Assembly (NCBI RefSeq): GCF_026898115.1 | Contig: NZ_CP114036.1 | Span: forward strand, 7,930,001-7,994,000 | Reading direction: 5' to 3' | Length of the DNA stretch: 64,000 bases | Origin: Streptomyces sp. S465 | Lineage (GTDB): Bacteria > Actinomycetota > Actinomycetes > Streptomycetales > Streptomycetaceae | Notes under the pieces: generated by a model | The model's database searches: none | Told to the model about the DNA's origin: nothing | What the model saw: only the letters and a program-made list of their open reading frames with translations | Translations under genes and position numbers: made by a program | Shown here: positions 57,902 to 64,000 of the stretch, piece by piece | Numbering within the stretch: the stretch's first letter is position 1 | Layout of the letters: the number at the start of each line of letters is the position of its first letter

Positions 57902-58034
57902 ACCAGCTCGCCTGGACCAGGGGTCCCACCCGGGGCGTCCAACCAGCGAGGCTCTCCGGTTGGACAGCTCCGGCCCACCAGGTCACGCCGACATACCCAC
58001 ATACCCACATGCCGGCATTCCGGCATTCCGGCAC

Positions 58035-58078
58035 ACCGAACCGGCCAGGACAGAAAGATCCGTCCTGGCCGGTTCGGT
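58035..58078. terminator. 17-bp hairpin between StrR-type gene and hmo
   Basis: ACCGAACCGGCCAGGAC pairs perfectly with GTCCTGGCCGGTTCGGT around AGAAAGATCC. It separates converging genes. Nearby are short tandem repeats (ATACCCAC twice, CGGCATTC twice). Confidence 0.88.
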
Positions 58079-58112
58079 ATGCGGTATGTGCGGTGTGCGG
58101 TGGCCGCGCCGC

Positions 58113-59207
58113 TCAGCGTACGGTGCGCAGGCCACGGGCCTCGGTGACATCGGCGCAGCCCGCCAGCCCCAGGGACGTCCGCAGTTCGGCGGCGAGCAGC
58201 TCGAACACCCGCCGCACGCCCGCCTCGCCGGCCGCGGCCAGGCCCCACATCACCGGCCGCCCCACCAGCACCCCGGCCGCGCCGAGGGCCAGGGCCCGCA
58301 GGATGTCCGTACCGCTGCGGACGCCGCTGTCGAGCAGCAGTTCACAGCGGCCGCCGAGCACGGGTGCCAGCTCCGCCAGCGCGTCCAGGCTCGGCACGGC
58401 GCCGTCGAGCTGACGGCCGCCGTGGTTGGAGACCACCACCGCGTCGACCCCCGACTCGGCGGCGCGCAGCGCGTCCTCCGGTGCCAGGACGCCCTTGAGC
58501 ACCAGCGGCAGTCGGGTGTGTTCCCGCAGCCGGGCCACCGTGGCCCAGGTCAGCGCCGGGGAGAACGCCTGGCCGGTGTGCGCGGCCACGGCCGAGCCGG
58601 CCGTGGGTCTGAGGTGCGCCGTACCGCCGGTGTCGATGTTGGCGGCCCGCACCTCGGCCGGGAGCGTGAACCGGTTGCGCACGTCCCGCAGCCGACGGCC
58701 CATCCACGGCACGTCGACGGTGAGCATGAGCGCCTCGCAGCCGGCGTCCTCGGCCCGGCGGGCGAGCTCCAGCGTCCGGGCGCCGTCGCGCAGCCAGTAC
58801 AGCTGGAACCAGACGGCCCCGCCGACCGCGGTGATCTCCTCGACCGGCACGCTGCTCAGCGTGGAGACCGTGAACGGCACCCCCGCGGCCTTCGCCGCCC
58901 GCGCGGTGGCGAGTTCACCGTCCGGGCTGACCAGCCGGTGATAGGCGACCGGGGCCACGGCCAGCGGCATCGCCGCCGGCCGGCCGAGCAGCGTGGCGTC
59001 CGTGGTGCACCGCGAGACGTCCCGCAGCACCCGGGGGACGAGGAAGGTGCGGTCGAAGGCCGCGCGGTTGGCGGCCAGCGTCGTCTCGGCACCGCTGCCG
59101 CCCGCCACGAAGTCCCGGACGTCGGGGGGCAGAACGGCGGCGGCGGCGTGCTCGAAGTCGGCCACGCACTCGGCGGTGGCCGCCGACCGGTCAGCGCCGG
59201 ACGTCAC
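58113..59207 (-). CDS. hmo: 4-hydroxymandelate oxidase (Hmo)
   Basis: 364 aa FMN-dependent alpha-hydroxy acid oxidase. It oxidises L-4-hydroxymandelate to 4-hydroxyphenylglyoxylate. FMN-fold motifs are PLAVAPVAYHRLVSPDGELATARAA, WFQLYWLRDGARTLELARRAEDAGCEALMLTVD, LVLKGVLAPEDALRA and the catalytic VVVSNHGGRQLDGAVPSLDAL (His base), then LLLDSGVRSGTDILRALALGA. Its start overlaps hmaS by 17 bases. Adjacency to HmaS assigns the substrate. Confidence 0.94.
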   Translation of the reverse strand: MTSGADRSAATAECVADFEHAAAAVLPPDVRDFVAGGSGAETTLAANRAAFDRTFLVPRVLRDVSRCTTDATLLGRPAAMPLAVAPVAYHRLVSPDGELATARAAKAAGVPFTVSTLSSVPVEEITAVGGAVWFQLYWLRDGARTLELARRAEDAGCEALMLTVDVPWMGRRLRDVRNRFTLPAEVRAANIDTGGTAHLRPTAGSAVAAHTGQAFSPALTWATVARLREHTRLPLVLKGVLAPEDALRAAESGVDAVVVSNHGGRQLDGAVPSLDALAELAPVLGGRCELLLDSGVRSGTDILRALALGAAGVLVGRPVMWGLAAAGEAGVRRVFELLAAELRTSLGLAGCADVTEARGLRTVR

Positions 59208-60291
59208 GCTGCCCGGTCCTCTCCAGCTCCACGGCCTCGTACAGCGCCTTGATGTTGGCGCTGCCGAAGGTCTGGGCGCCCTGCCGCTCGATGACCTCGT
59301 AGAAGAGGGTGTGCCGCGGGTGGGTGGAGGCGGTGAAGATCTGGAACAGCTGCCCGTCGTGGTCCTCGTCGGCGAGCACTCCGGTGGCGCGCAGGTCGGC
59401 GAGGCGCCGCGGGCCGAGGTCGATCCGCTCCCCGAGCAGGTCGTAGTACGCGTCCGGGGTGGTGAGGAAGACGACGCCGCGGTCGGCGAGGGCGCGTACG
59501 GAGTGGACGGCGTCCTGGGAGGAGAAGGCCAGGTGCTGCACGCCCGCGCCCTGGTGGCTCTTCAGGAACTCGTCGATCTGCCCCGGCAGGGCCGTGTCGT
59601 CGGGCTCGATGAGGGTGAGCGTGACGGTGCCGGCCGGGCTCTGCACGACCTTCGAGTGCATCGCCTGGGCGCCCACGACGATGTGCTCCGCGAAGACGTC
59701 CCGGAAGCCGAGTGCCTGCTGGTAGTAGGCGACGGCCGGGCCGAGTCCGCCGGTGTCCAGGCAGACCGCGATGTGGTCGAGGTCGAGCAGGCCCACCCCG
59801 GTGCTCGGCGGGGCGGCGGCCGGCTCCGCCGGTACGAAGCCGGCGGGCAGCCCGGGGCCGGCCCCCGGGGCGCGCTGGACCAGGGTGTGGACGACGTCCC
59901 CGAAGCCCCCCAGCGCGGCGGTCACGGCCGGGCCGTCACCGGTGTGCCGGACCGGCCGCCGGTGGACCCGGGCGCCGCCCGCCACCGCGGCCTCGAAGGC
60001 CGCCGGCACATCTGCGGTGCGCAGCGCGATGTCCGCCACGCCCTCGCCGTGGGTGAGCACATACGCCGAGGCGGGGTGGTGGCCGGAGGTCGCCTCGGTG
60101 AGGACGAGGGTGATCCGCCCCTGCCGCAGCGCCAGGCTGCGGTGGTCGGCGGAGCCGCCGCGGCCGACGACGGTGAACGCATACCGCTCGACCCACTGGG
60201 AAGCGCTCGAATCCAGGTTCTCCACATACAACTCGACATAGTCGACGGTGAGATCCGCGAGCGGCTGGGCTGCCTTCGATGAATTCCTCAT
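59191..60291 (-). CDS. hmaS: 4-hydroxymandelate synthase (HmaS)
   Basis: 366 aa non-heme iron dioxygenase of the HPPD superfamily. It converts 4-hydroxyphenylpyruvate to L-4-hydroxymandelate, the committed step to 4-hydroxyphenylglycine. Two VOC-like halves; iron ligands are His in LDLDHIAVCLD, His in GVQHLAFSSQDA and Glu in FYEVIER. The C-terminus (FGSANIKALYEAVE) matches the HPPD/HmaS family. HPPD itself is hard to exclude by eye, but the pairing with hmo and a HpgT-like gene supports HmaS. Divergent from the prephenate dehydrogenase gene. Confidence 0.93.
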   Translation of the reverse strand: MRNSSKAAQPLADLTVDYVELYVENLDSSASQWVERYAFTVVGRGGSADHRSLALRQGRITLVLTEATSGHHPASAYVLTHGEGVADIALRTADVPAAFEAAVAGGARVHRRPVRHTGDGPAVTAALGGFGDVVHTLVQRAPGAGPGLPAGFVPAEPAAAPPSTGVGLLDLDHIAVCLDTGGLGPAVAYYQQALGFRDVFAEHIVVGAQAMHSKVVQSPAGTVTLTLIEPDDTALPGQIDEFLKSHQGAGVQHLAFSSQDAVHSVRALADRGVVFLTTPDAYYDLLGERIDLGPRRLADLRATGVLADEDHDGQLFQIFTASTHPRHTLFYEVIERQGAQTFGSANIKALYEAVELERTGQRDVRR

Positions 60292-60405
60292 GTCTGTCCC
60301 CCAGATCCGGAAGAAAACCGAGCCCGCCGAACTCTAGGCGGCCCTTCGCGCGTCCAGCCATCGCAGTCATTCCAGGGGTTATCGCACTCGTGGACGCCGC
60401 ACCTT

Positions 60406-60443
60406 CTTCATAAACTGTGCCGCCTTCATAATCTGTGTGCCGC
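60406..60443. promoter_or_regulatory. Tandem CTTCATAA repeat in the hmaS/pdh control region
   Basis: CTTCATAAACTGTGCCGC (60406-60423) is followed directly by CTTCATAATCTGTGTGCCGC (60424-60443). The pair sits in the 195-base divergent gap (60292-60486), in locally AT-rich DNA, and could be an activator site or the promoter itself. Confidence 0.4.
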
Positions 60444-60486
60444 GCATGTGTTTCCGGGCGCGGTTCCCTTGGACGGGTGATGTCTT

Positions 60487-61608
60487 GTGATGCGCACCAT
60501 GGCTGTCATCGGCACCGGCCTGATCGGTACCTCGGTCGCGCTCGCCGCCGCCGCGCAGGGCGTGTCGGTGTATCTCTCCGACCGCGACAGGACCGCCGCC
60601 AGGACCGCCGCCGCACTCGGCGCGGGCCGCGCGCAGGAGCCGCCCGAAGCGGTCGACCTGGCCGTGCTCGCGGTGCCGCCGAGCCAGGTCGCCGCCGTCC
60701 TGATCGCCTGTCAGGGCCGCGGCCTGGCCCGCGCCTACACCGATGTGGCGAGCGTGAAGGCCGGTCCGGAGCGAGCCGTGCTCGGCCGCTCCCCGGACCC
60801 CGCCGCCTACGTCGGCGGCCATCCGCTGGCCGGCCGGGAGCGGTCCGGGCCGCTGGCGGCGCGGGCCGAGCTGTTCCGGGGCCGGCCCTGGGCGCTGACG
60901 CCGCACCCGCTGACCTCGCGCGCGGCCCTGGACCGGGGCCTGGAGCTGGCGGAGCTGTGCGGCGCCGCCCCGGTGGTGATGCGGAGCCGGGAACACGACG
61001 AGGTGGTGGCGCTGACCTCGCACGTTCCGCATCTGCTGGCCGCTGTGATGGCGGCCCGGCTGCGCGACGGCCCGGCCGGGGTGCCGCTGCTGGCCGGGCA
61101 GGGCCTGCGCGATGTGACCCGGATCGCCGCCGGCGACCCCCGGCTGTGGGGCGACATCCTGCGGTCCAACGCGCGGGCCATGGCCGGGGTGGTGCAGGAG
61201 CTGCGAGCGGACCTCTCCCGGGTGGCGGCGGCGCTGGACATGCTCGCCGAGGCCGACGACCAGGGCCGCGACCAGGGCGTACGGACTCTGGAGGAGCTGC
61301 TCGCCCGGGGCGTCGCCGGGCTCGCCCGGCTCCCGCGGCCGGGCGCCGGGCCGCCCGAGGGGCGGGCGGCGCTGCGGGTCCTGGTGCCGGACCGGTCCGG
61401 CGAGCTGGCCCGGTTGCTGGGCGCCGTCGCGGCCTTCGGCGTCGCCGCCGACAACATCGCCGTGGAGGCCGCGGGGGAGAGCGGGCTGAGCGTGCGCATC
61501 CCCGTTCCCACGGCCGACGCCGAGCGGATCGAGGCCGGGCTCGACGCCGTCGGATACGCCGTCCAAGTGCGCAGTCCGGCCAATTGGACGGCGTTGTCGA
61601 AACGCTGA
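60487..61608 (+). CDS. Prephenate dehydrogenase (Hpg pathway)
   Basis: 373 aa (GTG-ATG start). NAD-binding domain VIGTGLIGTSVALAAAAQGV, then DLAVLAVPPSQVAAVL, YTDVASVKAG, YVGGHPLAGRERSG, and a helical C-domain with SREHDEVVALTSHVPHLLAAVMA. A C-terminal ACT-like domain (ALRVLVPDRSGELARLLGAVAAFGV). It makes 4-hydroxyphenylpyruvate, feeding HmaS. Such dedicated copies sit in glycopeptide clusters. Confidence 0.92.
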   Translation: MMRTMAVIGTGLIGTSVALAAAAQGVSVYLSDRDRTAARTAAALGAGRAQEPPEAVDLAVLAVPPSQVAAVLIACQGRGLARAYTDVASVKAGPERAVLGRSPDPAAYVGGHPLAGRERSGPLAARAELFRGRPWALTPHPLTSRAALDRGLELAELCGAAPVVMRSREHDEVVALTSHVPHLLAAVMAARLRDGPAGVPLLAGQGLRDVTRIAAGDPRLWGDILRSNARAMAGVVQELRADLSRVAAALDMLAEADDQGRDQGVRTLEELLARGVAGLARLPRPGAGPPEGRAALRVLVPDRSGELARLLGAVAAFGVAADNIAVEAAGESGLSVRIPVPTADAERIEAGLDAVGYAVQVRSPANWTALSKR

Positions 61609-61667
61609 CGAGCGTGTGAAGCTAAGGCATCCGAGCCACCCTCATCCATTGTCGCCGGGGGAAATTC

Positions 61668-63029
61668 ATGGCAGGAACCACCGTTGCCGCGCAAACCCGT
61701 TCGCGGGAATATCTGGAAATGGCGGAGCTGCACGGCAGCGTTTCCGAGCCGGTGCTGGACACGATGAACTTCCTCAATGAGGTGACCCATCGCTATCCGG
61801 ACGCCATTTCCTTCGCCCCGGGCCGGCCGTACGACGGCTTCTTCGACACCGAGCAGGTCTTCGGCCACATCCGCCGGTATCTGGACCACCTGGCGGAACA
61901 GGGGAGCGGGCCGGCCGACATCCGCACCGCGCTGTACCAGTACGGGCCGACCGCGGGGCTGATCCGCCGGATCGTCGCGGACGCGCTGCGCGCGGACGAG
62001 GACATCGACGTGCCGGCCGAGGCCATCGTGGTGACCGTCGGCGCCCAGGAGGCCATGCTGCTGGTGCTGCGCGCGCTCATCACCGGCCCCGACGACGTAC
62101 TGCTGGTCTCCAGCCCCTGCTACGTGGGGATCACCGGCGCGGCCCGGCTGCTCGATGTGGCCGTGCGCCCGGTGGAGGAGCGCGAGGACGGCTTCAGCGC
62201 CGCCGACCTGGAGGCCGCGGTGCTGGCGGAGAAGGCGCGCGGCCGCCGCCCCCGCGCCTTCTACGTGGTGCCCGACCACTCCAACCCGTCCGGGAACACC
62301 ATGGGGCCGAGGGCCCGGGAAGAGCTGCTGGAGCTGGCCGGGCGCCACGACTTCCTGATCCTGGAGGACAGCCCGTACCGGCAGGTGAGCCCCGGCACCC
62401 CCGAGCCCACGCTGAAGTCCCTGGACCGGGCCCGCCGCGTGGTGCATCTGGGCTCGTACTCCAAGACCGTCTTCCCCGGCGCCCGGGTCGGCTTCGTCGT
62501 CGCCGACCAGCGGGTCCGGGACGCCTCGGGCGGCGAGCGGCTGCTGGCGGACGAACTCGCCAAGATCAAGAGCATGGTGACGGTGAACACCTCGTCGCTG
62601 AGCCAGGCCGCCGTGGCGGGCGCGCTGCTCGGCGCCCGTGGCCGGCTGTCGGAGCTGAACGCCGAGGCGGCCGCCTACTACGGCCAGGCGATGCGGGAGG
62701 TGCTGCGGCAGCTGGACGCCCGGCTGCCCGCCGCCCGCCGGGAGGCCCTCGGGGTGCGCTGGAACGAGCCCGGCGGCGGCTTCTTCCTCACCCTGCGGGT
62801 CCCGTTCCGGGTGGACAACACCGTACTGACCACGTCCGCACAGGACTTCGGCGTGATCTGGACGCCGATGACGCACTTCCATCCCGGCACCGGCGGCCAC
62901 CACGGCATCCGGCTGTCCATCAGCTATCTGACACCCGCCGAGATCGAAGAGGGCACGGCGAGGCTCGCCCGCTTCATCGAGGCGCACAGCGCGCAGCCGC
63001 GCACCAGCGGTACCCAGCGAGAAAGGTGA
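61668..63029 (+). CDS. hpgT: 4-hydroxyphenylglycine aminotransferase (HpgT-like)
   Basis: 453 aa PLP-dependent class I/II aminotransferase. It aminates 4-hydroxyphenylglyoxylate (and often the 3,5-dihydroxy analogue). GAQEAMLLVLRALI, SSPCYVGITGAA, YVVPDHSNPSGNTMGPRAREEL and PLP lysine in LGSYSKTVFPGARVGFVVAD; C-domain ends GIRLSISYLTPAEIEEGTARL. GGGGAAATTC upstream of the ATG. It is 59 bases after pdh and just before dpgA, completing the Hpg pathway. Confidence 0.92.
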   Translation: MAGTTVAAQTRSREYLEMAELHGSVSEPVLDTMNFLNEVTHRYPDAISFAPGRPYDGFFDTEQVFGHIRRYLDHLAEQGSGPADIRTALYQYGPTAGLIRRIVADALRADEDIDVPAEAIVVTVGAQEAMLLVLRALITGPDDVLLVSSPCYVGITGAARLLDVAVRPVEEREDGFSAADLEAAVLAEKARGRRPRAFYVVPDHSNPSGNTMGPRAREELLELAGRHDFLILEDSPYRQVSPGTPEPTLKSLDRARRVVHLGSYSKTVFPGARVGFVVADQRVRDASGGERLLADELAKIKSMVTVNTSSLSQAAVAGALLGARGRLSELNAEAAAYYGQAMREVLRQLDARLPAARREALGVRWNEPGGGFFLTLRVPFRVDNTVLTTSAQDFGVIWTPMTHFHPGTGGHHGIRLSISYLTPAEIEEGTARLARFIEAHSAQPRTSGTQRER

Positions 63030-63034
63030 GACAC

Positions 63035-63103
63035 GTGTCCGGACTGAGTCGCAAGCGACGGCCTCGGAGCAAGCCGCGCATGTGGGGGTGGACCTTCAGA
63101 TGA
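63035..63103 (+). CDS. Possible 22-aa ORF coupling hpgT and dpgA
   Basis: GTG at 63035 has AAAGGTGAG just upstream and opens 22 codons beginning MSGLSRKRRPRSKPR and ending WGWTFR. Its stop (TGA 63101-63103) overlaps the dpgA ATG (63100-63102), the usual coupling geometry. The basic peptide matches nothing known. dpgA itself has little ribosome site, so the ORF may simply bring ribosomes to it. Confidence 0.35.
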   Translation: MSGLSRKRRPRSKPRMWGWTFR

Positions 63104-64000
63104 CCCTGGCAGCCGAGTCGCGGCCCCGCGCCCTCGGCGTGGGCACGGCGGTGACGTCCACGTCGTACACCCAGCGGGAGGTGCTCGACGCCTTCCGGAT
63201 CACCGACTCCAAGATCCGTTCCGTCTTCCTCAACAGCGCCATCGAGCGCCGCCACCTGACGCTCCCGCCGCCGGACGGCACCGGCGGCCGCGTCCACGAA
63301 CCGCAGGGCGACCTGCTCGACAAGCACAAGGCCAAGGCCATCGAGATGGGCGCCGAGGCGCTGCGCGCCTGTCTGAAGCGGGCCGGCGCCGACCTGTCCG
63401 AACTGCGCCACCTGTGCTGTGTGACCTCCACCGGACTGCTCACCCCGGGACTGAGCGCCCTGCTCATCAAGGAACTCGGCATCGACCGGCACTGCGGCCG
63501 CTCCGACATCGTGGGCATGGGCTGCAACGCCGGCCTGAACGCGCTGAACGTGGTCGCGGGATGGGCCGCGGCCCACCCCGGCGAACTCGCCGTCGTGCTC
63601 TGCGCCGAAGCCTGCTCCGCCGCGTACACGATCGACTCAACGATGCGCACCGCCGTCGTCAACAGCCTCTTCGGCGACGGCGCGAGCGCCATCGCGCTCC
63701 GCTCGGGCCCGGACGGCGTGGCCGGCCCCGAGGGGCCGCGCATCATCAAGTTCGCCAGCTGCCTCATCCCCGACGCCTGCGACGCCATGCGCTACGACTG
63801 GGACCGGGACCAGGGCCGCTACAGCTTCTACCTGGACCCGCTGATCCCCTATGTGGTCGGCGCCCACGCCGAACTGGCCGTGGACCGGCTGCTGGCCGGC
63901 ACCGGCCTGCGCCGCAGCGACATCGCCCACTGGCTGGTGCACTCGGGCGGCAAGAAGGTCATCGACGCCGTCGTGGTCAATCTCGGACTGACCCGCCACG
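63100..64000 (+). CDS. dpgA: 3,5-dihydroxyphenylacetyl-CoA synthase DpgA (5' part)
   Basis: About 300 codons are visible and the gene runs off the right end. DpgA is a type III polyketide synthase that joins four malonyl-CoA to start 3,5-dihydroxyphenylglycine synthesis. The active-site Cys is in VGMGCNAGLNALNVVAGW (near residue 160); VLCAEACSAAYTIDSTMR, NSLFGDGASAIALRSG and the later His in WLVHSGGKKVIDA are the family features. Its position after the Hpg genes means dpgBCD are probably just beyond the window. General chalcone-synthase-like enzymes are an alternative, but the context argues for DpgA. Confidence 0.9.
   Translation, partial: MTLAAESRPRALGVGTAVTSTSYTQREVLDAFRITDSKIRSVFLNSAIERRHLTLPPPDGTGGRVHEPQGDLLDKHKAKAIEMGAEALRACLKRAGADLSELRHLCCVTSTGLLTPGLSALLIKELGIDRHCGRSDIVGMGCNAGLNALNVVAGWAAAHPGELAVVLCAEACSAAYTIDSTMRTAVVNSLFGDGASAIALRSGPDGVAGPEGPRIIKFASCLIPDACDAMRYDWDRDQGRYSFYLDPLIPYVVGAHAELAVDRLLAGTGLRRSDIAHWLVHSGGKKVIDAVVVNLGLTRH

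Noticed and set aside
59191..60291. Housekeeping 4-hydroxyphenylpyruvate dioxygenase of tyrosine breakdown
   Set aside because: Fold cannot separate the two, but the overlap with hmo and the adjacent pdh, hpgT and dpgA genes make 4-hydroxymandelate synthase far more likely.

Overview
The window is high-GC actinobacterial DNA and almost certainly comes from a Streptomyces chromosome. The GC-rich third codon positions, GTG starts, TTA (bldA) codons confined to a few regulators and export genes, a SigR-type promoter on rbpA, DasR-like sites at secreted hydrolase genes and an Lnt/Ppm pair all support this. No assembly or species can be named from the sequence alone.

Region by region. 0-2.1 kb: the 5' part of a GH18 chitinase (minus strand) with two DasR-like sites, a decayed acyl-CoA dehydrogenase and a small conserved protein. 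2.3-7.8 kb: Lrp/AsnC regulator, amidohydrolase, a structured leader, then lnt and ppm1. 7.8-11.7 kb: a six-gene, translationally coupled Mrp/Mbh-like cation/proton antiporter operon (minus). 11.9-13.0 kb: FxsA and RbpA, convergent on a long hairpin. 13.2-15.6 kb: divergent YczE membrane protein and MocR-type regulator. 15.6-18.1 kb: G-rich tandem repeats, then a membrane/ATPase-like protein and its small membrane partner. 18.3-26.2 kb: ankyrin protein, secreted GH16 glucanase, peroxiredoxin, GH2 beta-galactosidase, a DUF4180-like protein, a MecA-type PBP and a small conserved protein.

26.3-43.6 kb is a complete L-rhamnose locus. One arm (minus) encodes isomerase, bifunctional aldolase/dehydrogenase, rhamnulokinase and LutABC, taking rhamnose through lactaldehyde and lactate to pyruvate. 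The divergent arm encodes a sugar ABC importer, mutarotase, a secreted BNR-type protein and two near-duplicate LacI regulators. Two TGAA-N4-TTCA palindromes lie just downstream of the two divergent promoters. A MITE-like element follows the mutarotase gene.

45.4-51.9 kb holds a lasso-peptide gene cluster: AraC regulator, 42-aa precursor, asparagine-synthetase-like cyclase, RRE/PqqD protein, B2 protease and a two-part ABC exporter. The predicted core, ITCCGRWFDGIIGYYFDL, has two adjacent cysteines inside a 9-residue ring. 51.9-55.4 kb is a recombination-scarred strip: two complementary IS630 transposase fragments, an RNase PH fragment and a methyltransferase remnant, interspersed with intact TetR, LLM oxidoreductase and VOC genes.

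55.4 kb to the end is the edge of a nonribosomal peptide cluster. It has LmbU- and StrR-type regulators (StrR with a TTA codon), the four-enzyme 4-hydroxyphenylglycine pathway (prephenate dehydrogenase, HmaS, Hmo, HpgT) and the start of DpgA for 3,5-dihydroxyphenylglycine. This set is typical of glycopeptide-like or feglymycin/ramoplanin-like pathways; the synthetase genes lie beyond the window.
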